Positions 51,344-60,304 are shown, counted from the stretch's first letter. The stretch is 64,000 bases of DNA from Alphaproteobacteria bacterium (GCA_028289425.1 JANQPL010000003.1:248001-312000), one strand, 5' to 3'. Notes: generated by a model from the letters alone, not told the origin. Translations and numbers: made by a program.

Positions 51344-51639
51344 GATTAATCTCCCTTGCCCTCTTGAACACCCTGTGCCGAGCACGAGGCCGTCGCACGG
51401 TTTGGCGGCACGATAGGTAGGTGGGCATGGAGTAGCTCTGATTCGACGTGTGAATTCGCAACGGCGTGTCGCGATTTCACACCGCACAACGGCTTGATTT
51501 TGGCTTGGGATGCGGCGCCAAACGAACGGCGCTCAAACCGATTTTTAACCCTGGTTACGTAAGACTAACTTTGCTGGCGCATTGTCCGGACAATCCGGAA
51601 TGTAGAGAGTACAGTGTCGGTTGCCGGGAAACCCACTCA
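51344..51639. other. Intergenic region between the divergent small secreted protein and ligase genes
   Basis: About 296 bases. The forward frame of the ligase stays open back to a GTG at 51466, so part of this may be coding if translation starts early. I looked for a short precursor-peptide gene on both strands: the only forward ATG (about 51426) runs into a stop after two codons. No tRNA, strong hairpin or T-rich terminator is visible. Confidence 0.4.
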
Positions 51640-53157
51640 GTGTCGATTAAGCCACACCGTAAACAATTCCTGATTGCCCCGCGCCCAATCGAGCTGGGCG
51701 ACGACTGGTCTTGCATGAGTTTCGGTGACAAGTACCTCTGCCACCAAGAGGACCTAAACGTCTCCAAGGCAGTGGATGCGGACGGGCGGCCTTGGATACT
51801 GCTCGGACGTGCCATTGAGGTGGAGGCAGACCGCTCTGGCGCGCGGGAGGCCCTGCAATCTGCGCGCACATCCGATGTGCCGCGCCTGTCGCAAAGCTGG
51901 GCAGGCCGTTGGTTGCTCATTGAGCCCGATCACATTTTTACCGACGCGTGCGGCCTTCTTGGGTGCCTCTACACAACCGACCCTGAGGGAGCGCTGTGGG
52001 TATCAAGCAGTCCAATGCTGTTGGCCGAGCATGCCTTCGATGGAACCCCAAAAATACTTGATGACCGTCGTCTCAAACATGAGCTTGGCATTTCCTGGTT
52101 TCCCCCACCACGCACCAGATATGACGCCATCAGACGATTGCTGCCCAGCCAAACACTGTCGCTCAAGAGCAGCGACGTGGCGCCTCGCCCATTGCTGCCC
52201 GACATCGGCGAAACGAAAAATTACGGTCAAGCATTAGACTGGCTGACCAGTTGTCTCCAAACTGTCATGGCGCGGCTTCGGCAAGAGGTGGCGGGCCCCC
52301 TGTGGCTTGGACTTACCGCCGGTTACGATTCTCGGCTGATGCTTGCGATTGCGGCAAAATCCGGCATCGATATCCAGCCCTATACGCGGCTCACACCTCG
52401 CATGCTGGTTGCGGACCGCATGTTGCCGCCGGAGCTTTGCAAACTGGCGGGATATCGTCACCACACCATGATCGACCAGCGCACGGCCGTCGATCGCCTC
52501 GATCAACTGAAGCGGCACGCAGGCGACAATGTGGCTTTGCACGACGCCACCCCTTTTCTCTCGGGCGTGCGGTCGGCGATGAGCGGGCTGACATTCGGCG
52601 GACACGGGTTTGCTCTTGCCGGTGGCTTCGGCAACTGGCGGCAGTTGCCGTCTCAATTGCCCGGCCCTGGCGACGCAACGCGGTTGTTCCTTCAGCAATG
52701 CCAAGAACCGTTGGACTCCCCAGCCGCTTTCGGCCTTCGACAATGGTTTGAGTGGATCGAAGAACATCCTCAGCCTCACCTGGACTGGCGCGACCGCCTG
52801 TTTCTCGAGCAACGTCAGACCGGCTGGCTTGCGGCAAAAGAACAAATCTATGACATGGAAACGCTGGAGCGGTTTCCAATTCTCAATTGCGCCCAGATCT
52901 ATGCTTGTTTGTTGGCGATCGACACGGATAAGCGCGTGGGATCTCTCATACAGGAAGACATGATAAGGCTTTTGTCGCCAGATTTGGCCGCGCTGCCGTT
53001 CAACCCACCCGACAGAAGTTATCTCACACGAGCCCCGCATCGCGTGTTTCAGCGCCGCTGGTTCTTTCTTTCGCGACGCGCGGCACGCCGGCTGGAGCAG
53101 ACTCCGGCCACACATCGCGCTCAATTGCAGCAGACCAAGGATATGAAAGATGCTTGA
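51640..53157 (+). CDS. Asparagine-synthetase-like ATP-dependent ligase/cyclase
   Basis: About 505 residues from the GTG at 51640. The C-terminal half is an asparagine-synthetase-type ATP pyrophosphatase domain with the P-P-loop GLTAGYDSRL (about 224-233) and later blocks GHGFALAGGFGNW and YDMETLERFPILN. The N-terminal half looks like a degenerate class II glutamine amidotransferase (WAGRWLLIEPDHIFTDACGLLGCLYTTD; WVSSSPMLLAE), without the N-terminal catalytic Cys, so it would not use glutamine in the usual way. That layout is shared by beta-lactam synthetase and lasso-peptide cyclases, which adenylate a carboxylate for intramolecular amide formation. The true start is uncertain (GTG at 51466 adds 58 residues). 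It overlaps the next gene by 8 bp. Confidence 0.78.
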   Translation: MSIKPHRKQFLIAPRPIELGDDWSCMSFGDKYLCHQEDLNVSKAVDADGRPWILLGRAIEVEADRSGAREALQSARTSDVPRLSQSWAGRWLLIEPDHIFTDACGLLGCLYTTDPEGALWVSSSPMLLAEHAFDGTPKILDDRRLKHELGISWFPPPRTRYDAIRRLLPSQTLSLKSSDVAPRPLLPDIGETKNYGQALDWLTSCLQTVMARLRQEVAGPLWLGLTAGYDSRLMLAIAAKSGIDIQPYTRLTPRMLVADRMLPPELCKLAGYRHHTMIDQRTAVDRLDQLKRHAGDNVALHDATPFLSGVRSAMSGLTFGGHGFALAGGFGNWRQLPSQLPGPGDATRLFLQQCQEPLDSPAAFGLRQWFEWIEEHPQPHLDWRDRLFLEQRQTGWLAAKEQIYDMETLERFPILNCAQIYACLLAIDTDKRVGSLIQEDMIRLLSPDLAALPFNPPDRSYLTRAPHRVFQRRWFFLSRRAARRLEQTPATHRAQLQQTKDMKDA

Positions 53158-54001
53158 AAAGATCCGCAGCTTGTCCCGACACTTTTCACGACTGATGAAG
53201 GCGGCCCCGGTTCTTAGGCGCCATCGCCGGGACCTCGATCTCAAGCGGGTCATGAGATCCTATTCAGGCGCCGTACCTTTGTGTTTGTTTTCGGAACCGT
53301 TTCTTTGGGTACGTATGCTGATTAATTCGAAGAATAGGTATAGGCGGCCGGACCAACGGCCCCACGCGTTTTACATGCCGGAGTTGCCGGCACGCCCCTT
53401 CGGCGAACCGGATGCAACGTCTCATCTGCTGGCGTCCCATGCAGAAGAAATCGTGCGTGAATTCACGGCGATTGTCCCCGAAGAAGTGACGTCGCCGTCA
53501 ATCGGACTCACCTCGGGTGGCAATTGGAACACTTTTCCGCTGGTCAGAGCGGCAAAGCGCTTTGATGACAATATCCGCACCTGCCCCAAAACTTGGTCCG
53601 TGGTCGAACAATGTCCGTTGCCCAAAGACGTGCGCGGTGGCGTGTATTTCTCCGTCCTCGATCCTGGCACGAAAATCGAACCTCATTGCGGTCCGTCGAA
53701 CCTGAAATACCGCTACCATGTAACGGTGAAAGCATCCGAAGGCGCGCGCATCAGATCGGGGCCGGAGTGGCGCACCTGGGAAGCCGGCCAATGCCTCATT
53801 CTGGACGACTCTTTCGATCATGAGGTGGAACACAATGGGGCTGAGCGCCGGGTTGTCCTCATTGTCGATTGCTGGCACCCAGACCTCACCGACCGCGAGC
53901 GCGCCTTCCTTACCGAACTGCACCAATGCTGGAATAACGAACATTCAGAAACGCCGAATTCGGCGGACAACTTCCAACTTGCAGAAAACGTCATGTCGTA
54001 A
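53150..54001 (+). CDS. Aspartyl/asparaginyl beta-hydroxylase family protein
   Basis: A 283-residue Fe(II)/2-oxoglutarate dioxygenase of the ASPH type, which hydroxylates the beta-carbon of Asp or Asn in peptides or free substrates. Iron ligands are His179 in EPHCGPSNLKYRYH and His224 in DDSFDHEVEHNG; the Arg pair in GAERRVVLIVDCWHP would hold 2-oxoglutarate. The N-terminal 60 residues are basic (LSRHFSRLMKAAPVLRRHRRD), with a hydrophobic patch near CLFSEPFLWVRMLI that could attach it to the membrane. Its ATG lies inside the end of the ligase gene, so the two products are made together and may act on one substrate. Confidence 0.88.
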   Translation: MLEKIRSLSRHFSRLMKAAPVLRRHRRDLDLKRVMRSYSGAVPLCLFSEPFLWVRMLINSKNRYRRPDQRPHAFYMPELPARPFGEPDATSHLLASHAEEIVREFTAIVPEEVTSPSIGLTSGGNWNTFPLVRAAKRFDDNIRTCPKTWSVVEQCPLPKDVRGGVYFSVLDPGTKIEPHCGPSNLKYRYHVTVKASEGARIRSGPEWRTWEAGQCLILDDSFDHEVEHNGAERRVVLIVDCWHPDLTDRERAFLTELHQCWNNEHSETPNSADNFQLAENVMS

Positions 54002-54151
54002 AGAAACGGCAAACAGTCGGTCAATGAAGCGCGATCTGCCCATGGCAGGCGCTTGACAGGCTATTGGCAGGGGCCGGTCTTATCAGTTTCTTATTCACAT
54101 CCCACTACTCTAGCGGTGAGTTTCCTGGATTTGCCACCGCGAGTAGGAATG

Positions 54152-55759
54152 ATGACCGCAGAAACGCCCAGTATCCCCAAATCAAAAAAGCAGGCTGCCG
54201 AGACCCTGCTCCAGGAGCGTTTGGCGAACGTCAATCATGCAATCTTGGTTGTCGACGAAACAGGCATTTCGATCGGGGCAAATGACGCCTTCTTCGAGAC
54301 CACCCACCTTCCGCCCAATCACGTTCTTGGTCGCCCCATGGGCGACTTCGTTACCAACGGCGAAAATTCCGACAGCGAGGAACTTGGCGCTGCGGCCGAC
54401 GGCATTATCCGGATCATAGGGGAAAATGAAGCGGCGGCAGAATTTGCCTTGCGCCGAATCCCTTTCGAAGTTCACGATGGTGTGGTTTGGCATGTGTGCG
54501 AGTTCAAACCGACCGTCGCCCTCGCCGATGACTTCGAGGCCGAAGACCGGGTTCAGGCCCTTAAGCTGATAAACATTGCCACATCGGCGCCAGGCCCCAC
54601 CCAATGTTCCACCTTCCGCTTCGTTTCGCGCGACAATCTGCAAAAACGGCTTGAGAGCAAATGGGACGACTTTTCCCAGTTACTCGACAATTTGGCGAAT
54701 GACGTGCTCAGCGACGGCATTGAAGCCGGCGACATTCTGACCAAGACAGACAACAACGATTTTGTGGTCGCCTTCGAAGATCAGTCTCCGGAAGAAATCC
54801 GCGAAAAGACGCAAGACCTTTCCACACGAATTCATACGGCGGTCTTGAGCGAGGCATTCGAGACCAAATGTGCCGCCCTGGACCTTGGCGACGGCGTGCT
54901 GGAGACGGCGGCCAAGGTCAAGACAGCAACATTTGACGTAAATCTGTCGCGTGGATTTGGCGTGGCCAAATCACTTTCTGCCTTTTTTGGCGAGCAGATC
55001 GCAAACGCGCAGAAGAAGATCATCGAAACCTTTCGCTCCAACGTTTCAACAATTGTTCAGTCTACTGATTGGAAAGCGTCTACTTTCGTCACGCCGGACG
55101 GGTCGGCGACCGACATTCAGGGGTTTGCCTATTGCGGTAACGCCATTGATCTTTCGGCGCTGGACATTGTGGAAGTCGACGAGCTTGCGGCAATCCATTT
55201 TGACCTCGACTTGGCCCATCTATCCAAGACGCCCGACATTATTGAATTCATGCGCGACACGCGGGCACCACTGATGGTGGATGTCCATTTTTCGACTTTG
55301 AGAAGCCCGAAATTTAGACAGGCCTATATTGGCCAATGTGAAGTGGTGCGCGAGAAGATCGGCAAAAATCTAGCCTTTAACATGCAAGAAATACCCGACG
55401 GGACGGACCCCCAGGACATTTTGGGCGCTGTGGCAACGCTGAAACCGTTTAGCAAATATTGCTCGGTCGAAGGCGAACCAATGGCGGCGACGCCGTTTGG
55501 GGGACACATTTCATTGATCACTTGGTCGTACGGATCCCTCATGGCGCACCTGGCGCGCGGAGGCCAATTGGCGAACCGGATCGAACGGGTTCATCAGCAC
55601 GAGGCGAGGATTGTCGTTAAGGACGTACCAAATACCGAAGCAGCAAAGCGTCTCCGACGTTTCAATATCGACCTTGTACGATTTGATAGCCGAAGTGCGG
55701 ATGCTGGATCTTTGTCATTCGACAAAAAGGATCGCATGTCCTTCCGTCAGTCTGGGTGA
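54152..55759 (+). CDS. PAS / degenerate EAL-like signalling protein (hypothetical)
   Basis: About 535 residues. Residues 20-135 look like a PAS sensor (HAILVVDETGISIGANDAFFETTHLPPNHVLGRPMGDFV, then VWHVCEFKPTVAL). A charged middle region with helices follows. From about 330 a part resembles an EAL fold in strand order (DELAAIHFDLDLAHLSKTPDIIEF, then PLMVDVHFSTLRSPKFRQAYI, IGKNLAFNMQEIPDGTDPQDI, KYCSVEGEPMAATPF), but I see no E-A/V-L signature or metal ligands, so no phosphodiesterase activity is expected. It might bind a nucleotide or only a protein. ATG 54149 or 54152 follows GTAGGA closely. It is separate from the upstream pair by 150 bp. Confidence 0.6.
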   Translation: MTAETPSIPKSKKQAAETLLQERLANVNHAILVVDETGISIGANDAFFETTHLPPNHVLGRPMGDFVTNGENSDSEELGAAADGIIRIIGENEAAAEFALRRIPFEVHDGVVWHVCEFKPTVALADDFEAEDRVQALKLINIATSAPGPTQCSTFRFVSRDNLQKRLESKWDDFSQLLDNLANDVLSDGIEAGDILTKTDNNDFVVAFEDQSPEEIREKTQDLSTRIHTAVLSEAFETKCAALDLGDGVLETAAKVKTATFDVNLSRGFGVAKSLSAFFGEQIANAQKKIIETFRSNVSTIVQSTDWKASTFVTPDGSATDIQGFAYCGNAIDLSALDIVEVDELAAIHFDLDLAHLSKTPDIIEFMRDTRAPLMVDVHFSTLRSPKFRQAYIGQCEVVREKIGKNLAFNMQEIPDGTDPQDILGAVATLKPFSKYCSVEGEPMAATPFGGHISLITWSYGSLMAHLARGGQLANRIERVHQHEARIVVKDVPNTEAAKRLRRFNIDLVRFDSRSADAGSLSFDKKDRMSFRQSG

Positions 55760-56025
55760 GCCGCTTGCTGGGGCCCCGATGAAAATCAGCGGCTGCGATT
55801 GCACGTCCGCTTGATCGCCCCAATTTCCGAATGCGTTGCCAGACAAGCGTGACAAGGATCCGCCTGCGCTAAAGCTTCGGCGGACGGGCGAGATCTCACA
55901 CTAGATATTACATTCGCCTTGCCGCCCGAAGCCGGAGGCGGGAGCCCCTCGCGGGCGCTGGGGCATTCTCACCTAAAATCGATCCACTGGATCGATTTTC
56001 CGGTGCGCCGCACCGTCGGCTCGAA
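55760..56025. other. Intergenic region before tRNA-Val
   Basis: About 265 bases between the PAS/EAL-like gene and the tRNA. Besides the 25-base palindrome at 55975-55999 and the hairpin at 56001-56015, it holds GC-rich sequence with small inverted repeats (GCGGGAGCCCCTCGCGGGC area) and no open reading frame with family features. Confidence 0.5.
55975..55999. terminator. 25-base palindrome ending in A/T runs, downstream of tRNA-Val
   Basis: AAAATCGATCCA, one central base, TGGATCGATTTT: a perfect 12-bp inverted repeat. On the reverse strand it lies 27 bp past the tRNA and ends in T, so it could stop the tRNA transcript. A second hairpin, CGGTGC-GCC-GCACCG (56001-56015), stands between. The GATCCACTGGATC core is also typical of dispersed palindromes in this class. 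Confidence 0.55.
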
Positions 56026-56100
<75 letters not shown>

Positions 56101-56220
56101 TTACCATCGATGGCCCGGCGAAACGCCGAGGTATCAAACGAAGGAGGGACGATATAGCGGCTCAGCCATCGTCCCGCAAGCTTTCCGCGCCTTCCGCCCC
56201 GGTATCCGGGCGGCGTTTGG

Positions 56221-56580
56221 CTACGCCGCCATAATGCGGTCGACCTCATCCACCAAATCTCTCAAGTGGAACGGCTTAGACAGCACTTTGGCCGATTTGG
56301 GCGCTTCCGAATTGGGATTAAGCGCCACTGCCGCAAATCCTGTGATGAACATGATCTTGAGCTTGGGGTCCAATTGGGCCGCCCGCCGCGCCAGTTCGAT
56401 CCCGTCCATGACCGGCATTACGATATCGGTCAACAGCAAGTCGAAATAGTCAGCTTCCAGCCGCTCCAAGGCATGGTCGCCTTGACCGAAGGAGTCGACC
56501 TTGTGGCCTGCTTTTTCCAAAGCAGCCGCCAGAAACCGGCGCATAGATTCGTCGTCTTCCGCAAGTAGTATTTTGGCCAT
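56221..56580 (-). CDS. cpdR: Response regulator CpdR (single receiver domain)
   Basis: A 119-residue stand-alone receiver domain: acidic pocket Asp9-Asp10 (LLAEDDESMRRF), phosphoacceptor Asp52 in LLLTDIVMPVMDG, Thr/Ser region MFITGFAA, and Lys in VLSKPFHLRDL near 102. There is no output domain. In Caulobacter and rhizobia CpdR, controlled by phosphorylation through CckA-ChpT, directs ClpXP to degrade cell-cycle regulators. GGGGG precedes the ATG at 56580; an upstream TTG would add 14 odd residues. Its divergent neighbour, N-formylglutamate amidohydrolase, and the nearby tRNA-Val match the usual gene order of cpdR. Confidence 0.92.
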   Translation of the reverse strand: MAKILLAEDDESMRRFLAAALEKAGHKVDSFGQGDHALERLEADYFDLLLTDIVMPVMDGIELARRAAQLDPKLKIMFITGFAAVALNPNSEAPKSAKVLSKPFHLRDLVDEVDRIMAA

Positions 56581-56779
56581 TGGGAAGCCCCCATTTCCCC
56601 CAGAGCAATAATTTTCTAACACAAATCCAAGGAATCACCCTGATTTGCGCCTATTATTGAACAAGGAAAGGGTTAAACACAGTTTAAGCATATTAAAGAT
56701 TGGCCGCGGCCGGCGCCTACACACCAAAGTTGACCGCTAAAGCTTGATCCAGAACCCGCCCAATGTTCCACTGTTTTCG

Positions 56780-57727
56780 ATGACTTTGATTGACTCGCAC
56801 TCTCAGCAAAAAACCGCCTTGGCGGAGCGCCAAGAGGCGCCCGACGGGCAACCCGACGGCACATTCCACCCGCCCTTTGACGTGCTTCTGCCCGACCAAG
56901 TCCGCCTGCCGATTGTGTTGAATTCGCCCCATAGCGGACGGAACTATCCTTCCGAATTTTTGGCCGCGTCGGCTCTCGATTCCCTGTCCATTCGGCGTTC
57001 GGAAGACAGTTTTGTGGACGAATTGTTCGAAGGCGCCGTTTCACAGGGCGCGCCGCTGCTTCGGGCCCATTTCCCGCGCGCCTATTTGGACGTCAACCGC
57101 GAACCTTTCGAGCTCGACCCCACAATGTTCGACGGTTCCTTGCCGCCCCACGTGAACACCACAAGCCTGAGGGTTTCCGGCGGGCTTGGCACCATTGCGA
57201 AGATTGTTGGGGACGGCTCGGAGATCTACCGCACCAAACTTACCTTTGCCGATGCGAGTGAGCGCATCGAGACGCTTTACAAGCCCTATCACGCCAAACT
57301 GCGGGGCCTCCTCAGCCAGGCTCACAAAGCCCATAAATGTGCCGTTCTCATCGATTGCCATTCCATGCCGTCGATCGGTGGCGTGATGGACCAGGACCCG
57401 GGCGCGGATCGGCCCGATGTGGTGTTGGGAGACCGCTATGGCACCGCCTGTGCGCCGGTTCTGATGCACACGGCCGAGCAGACATTACGGAGCCTGGGCT
57501 ACAAAGTAACGCGCAACAACCCTTACGCGGGCGGCTTCAACACGGAACAATACGGCCGTCCCGCCCAAGGGTGGCACGCGCTTCAAATCGAACTCAATCG
57601 CAGCCTCTATATGGATGAGCAAACCGTGGAGCGGCGAGATGGATTGGCGCGCGTCCGCGAGCACATGTCCACGCTGATCGGGGCGCTCGCCCAAATCAAT
57701 CACCGCTACCTGAAATCCCCCATCTGA
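56780..57727 (+). CDS. N-formylglutamate amidohydrolase
   Basis: A 315-residue zinc-dependent amidohydrolase of the HutG family, which releases formate and glutamate from N-formylglutamate in histidine breakdown, or acts on related N-acyl amino acids. Conserved parts: PIVLNSPHSGRNYP near 45 (His), RSEDSFVDELFEGA, FPRAYLDVNREPFELDP (Arg, Asp), LIDCHSMPS near 190 (metal ligands), and NNPYAGGFNTEQYGRP near 245. ATG at 56780 is chosen; an earlier start adds a Pro-rich tail. No other hut gene is seen near it. Confidence 0.92.
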   Translation: MTLIDSHSQQKTALAERQEAPDGQPDGTFHPPFDVLLPDQVRLPIVLNSPHSGRNYPSEFLAASALDSLSIRRSEDSFVDELFEGAVSQGAPLLRAHFPRAYLDVNREPFELDPTMFDGSLPPHVNTTSLRVSGGLGTIAKIVGDGSEIYRTKLTFADASERIETLYKPYHAKLRGLLSQAHKAHKCAVLIDCHSMPSIGGVMDQDPGADRPDVVLGDRYGTACAPVLMHTAEQTLRSLGYKVTRNNPYAGGFNTEQYGRPAQGWHALQIELNRSLYMDEQTVERRDGLARVREHMSTLIGALAQINHRYLKSPI

Positions 57728-57771
57728 CGGGAAAGGGCCGCCTGGCGGAAGGGCGCCTACCTACTCTCAAG

Positions 57772-57895
57772 AAAAAAGGGCTGCGACCACAATGTGGAAG
57801 CAGCCCAAGTCTAGGGAGGAAACGCCCAGGAAGGGCCCAACGCCATTCCCCTCAGGGAATGACGCGGTGCAAAAACCTTCGCACTGCGTCGCACA
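57772..57895 (-). ncRNA. MmgR/alpha-r8-like small RNA candidate
   Basis: On the reverse strand this gap reads as a compact sRNA: a hairpin with arms GACGC / GCGTC and GTGC / GCAC, a short hairpin ATTCCC / GGGAAT, a GCCC-TTCCT-GGGC element, then the single-stranded motif UUUCCUCCCU (57813-57822), and finally a stem GGGCTGC / GCAGCCC (57800-57806 with 57778-57784) with a U-run from AAAAAA at 57772-57777. Motif and terminator match the alpha-r8 family, whose S. meliloti member MmgR limits polyhydroxybutyrate accumulation. The 5' end is approximate. Confidence 0.6.
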
Positions 57896-58124
57896 TAAAT
57901 CAACCTGTTTTTTTAAATTTTTTTGAGACATTGTGTCACTAATGCGACGTTTCGCCGCCGTTTTCTGCCAAATTAGGCACGGTGCACGATAATTGTGCAG
58001 TGCGTGCTAATTTCGTGTTGCAAGCGATAATTAACAATTTAAAGCGACACTCGGCGGGCCGATTCCAGAAGGACGATTTCTGAGAGGCGCATTGCAGTTT
58101 CTTACTGCATTGACGCTAACATGT
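57896..58124. other. AT-richer divergent promoter region of the sRNA and lytic transglycosylase
   Basis: About 230 bases with poly-T stretches (57908-57914, 57920-57925), the inverted pair TGCACGATAATTGTGCA (57971-57987), and TTAACAATTTAAA near 58030-58043. The T-rich and AT-rich blocks suit promoters for the leftward sRNA and the rightward gene; no start site can be fixed. Confidence 0.4.
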
Positions 58125-59183
58125 ATGCCGCACAAACCGACCCGCTCAGCCAATGCAATACGCTTCCTCGGCAGCGTCTGCCTCATGATTGCGGCCGCCG
58201 GGGCGACAGCGGCATCGGCGGCAGACGGGCCGCCGCCTTATGATTGGTACGCCTGCGAGGACGAGGCTCGCCGGCTCGAGCTCCAAGAAAAAATCCCCAA
58301 ACTATTGCTCACGGCGGTCACTTACACCGAGACCGGCCGACGTGGCCCGCAAGGCCAAAAAATCATGTCTTGGCCTTGGACACTTCATGCCGAGGGCAAG
58401 AGTCTACATTTCCGCACCAAGGAAGACGCCGTAAACGCTGTTCGAGCCCTGATGGACCGCGGTGTCCGGAACATCGATGTCGGCTGTATGCAGATCAATC
58501 TGCGCTACCATCCGCAAGCCTTCACAAGCGTCGAAGAAGCACTCGATCCGCTGGCCAATCTGTCTTATGGCGTCGCATTCCTGAAACGCCTGCAAGCGCG
58601 CCATAAAGGGTGGCCGGCCGCCATTCAAAACTATCATTCCGCGAACAAATCCGTGAACCAGGTCTATCGCAAAAAAGTGTTCTCGATCTGGGATCAGCTT
58701 CGGCGGCGCTCGGAGCGCGATCGGGCCCGAAACGACGTTTCGGCACTACCGCCGCCGACCCACCAAAACGAAATCGCATTTAGCGACCGAGCGCGCTCTG
58801 CAAGAGGAGAAACGCTGCTTGGTCGGCGTGAAAACCGAAAGGCTTGGACGTTACAAAATCCGGGCTTGAACGATCAGCCGCCCATTAGAGAATCCATGCG
58901 TCGCCGCCCGCTAGAGCCCCTTCCGTTTCATACGCAGCTTCCACACGCGCAATTTGTCATTGCGCTCGCACCGCAACGTTTTGAACCCAGGACAGAAGAG
59001 GCTATCGCGCGGGCGGACAATCCGGTTCGACTGACAGCCGACGATGATGGCCGCCTAACACTGTCGCATTTGGTCCGAATCACCAAAAAGGGTAGGCCCC
59101 ACGCGGAGGCGACCAGGACAGCTCCGTTGGAAGCCTTGACCCCAGCTGCTGGGGTGCGTATGCAAGATAATGGCAGTTTTTAA
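58125..59183 (+). CDS. Lytic transglycosylase (SLT domain), exported
   Basis: A 352-residue exported protein. The signal peptide ends near ASAADG (residue 36), and an SLT-like domain (about 45-195) contains the catalytic Glu in TYTETGRRG, the GCMQINLRYHP motif near 125 and NYHSANKSVNQVY near 175. It cleaves peptidoglycan glycan strands to form 1,6-anhydro-MurNAc. A basic, low-complexity C-terminal 150 residues follows. The ATG at 58125 gives a normal signal peptide; a TTG at 58092 with GAGAGG upstream would give an overlong one. Confidence 0.87.
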   Translation: MPHKPTRSANAIRFLGSVCLMIAAAGATAASAADGPPPYDWYACEDEARRLELQEKIPKLLLTAVTYTETGRRGPQGQKIMSWPWTLHAEGKSLHFRTKEDAVNAVRALMDRGVRNIDVGCMQINLRYHPQAFTSVEEALDPLANLSYGVAFLKRLQARHKGWPAAIQNYHSANKSVNQVYRKKVFSIWDQLRRRSERDRARNDVSALPPPTHQNEIAFSDRARSARGETLLGRRENRKAWTLQNPGLNDQPPIRESMRRRPLEPLPFHTQLPHAQFVIALAPQRFEPRTEEAIARADNPVRLTADDDGRLTLSHLVRITKKGRPHAEATRTAPLEALTPAAGVRMQDNGSF

Positions 59184-59348
59184 GGGATTTCCGATAACCA
59201 ACCAAATGGGTCGGCAGAGAATCATAAAAACGACACCTATTTTGAAGATAGTCCGGAAAATCCTGCGGGGGGTGGGCCAAACGGCCGGATCCAGGAGCGT
59301 TGCTTTCAGACTAGCGTAAGATGCACAGACTCAAGAACCGGCGAGCCA

Positions 59349-60278
59349 ATGGCCCTTTTCGAATCGTCTAAGCAGAAATTCCGTACCGCGATGGTTACGG
59401 GCAAATCGCCCGTCGCCGACAAGCTCAAAAACGCGGCATTGTCCCGCCTTAAAAAAACACCAAAAGAGCCTCCCCCCGGCCCCGACAAACCGCGCACAAC
59501 ACTAGACCACCGCACCATATTCATTTCGGACACACATCTGGGCACACGCGGCTGCAAGGCCGAGCTGCTGGCCGATTTCCTGCGGCACAATGAATGCAAA
59601 ACGCTCTACCTGGTAGGCGATATCATCGATGGCTGGCGGCTACAGCGGTCCTGGTATTGGCCCCAGTCGCACAATGATGTGGTGCAGGAATTGCTCAAGA
59701 AGGCGCGCAAAGGGACGAAGGTCGTCTACATCCCCGGAAACCACGACGAAGCGTTGCGTGAATATGCCGATCTGAGTTTTGGCGACATCGACATGCGCAA
59801 TGAAGACATATTCGAATGCGCCGACGGGCGACGGTTTCTGGTGTTGCATGGCGACCACTTTGACGGTGTCGTCAAATATGCCAAATGGCTCGCAGTATTG
59901 GGCGACTGGGCCTATACCTCTGCCATGGTGTTGAGTGACGGCGTGAATGTGGTGCGCCGAAATTTCGGATTGCCCTATTGGTCTTTGTCCGCATACCTCA
60001 AACACAAAGTGAAAAACGCCGTCGAATATATCGGCAATTATGAAACCGCATTGGCCCGCGAGGCCCGCGCACGCAATGTGGACGGCGTGATCTGCGGCCA
60101 TATCCACCATGCGGAGATCAGGCCGATCGGCGACATCCTGTACTGCAACGATGGCGACTGGGTTGAAAGTTGCACGGCGCTTGTGGAAGATAAGGAGGGC
60201 AGCCTTTCGATCATGCGTTGGACCAAGCTTGGCGGCGCAGTCGAAGAGAGTACGGAAGAAAGCCAAGCCGCCGCCTAG
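59349..60278 (+). CDS. LpxH-like UDP-2,3-diacylglucosamine diphosphatase family protein
   Basis: A 309-residue calcineurin-type metallophosphatase: TIFISDTHLGTRG near 56 (DxH), YLVGDIIDGWR near 83 (GD), PGNHDEALR near 120 (GNHD), VLHGDHFDGV near 150, and GHIHHAEIRP near 242. The layout suits LpxH-type enzymes cleaving UDP-2,3-diacylglucosamine in lipid A synthesis, but a longer form with a basic N-terminus occurs beside a GT4 glycosyltransferase in alphaproteobacteria, and its substrate may be another nucleotide-linked lipid. The glycosyltransferase starts 27 bp downstream. Confidence 0.87.
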   Translation: MALFESSKQKFRTAMVTGKSPVADKLKNAALSRLKKTPKEPPPGPDKPRTTLDHRTIFISDTHLGTRGCKAELLADFLRHNECKTLYLVGDIIDGWRLQRSWYWPQSHNDVVQELLKKARKGTKVVYIPGNHDEALREYADLSFGDIDMRNEDIFECADGRRFLVLHGDHFDGVVKYAKWLAVLGDWAYTSAMVLSDGVNVVRRNFGLPYWSLSAYLKHKVKNAVEYIGNYETALAREARARNVDGVICGHIHHAEIRPIGDILYCNDGDWVESCTALVEDKEGSLSIMRWTKLGGAVEESTEESQAAA

Positions 60279-60304
60279 GCGAGCGGGCGTGTTGATGTAG
60301 CGAC

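Noticed and set aside
51008-54001. Lasso-peptide biosynthesis cluster
   Set aside because: The ligase resembles a lasso cyclase, but there is no RRE (B1), no transglutaminase-like leader peptidase (B2) and no lasso-type precursor peptide.
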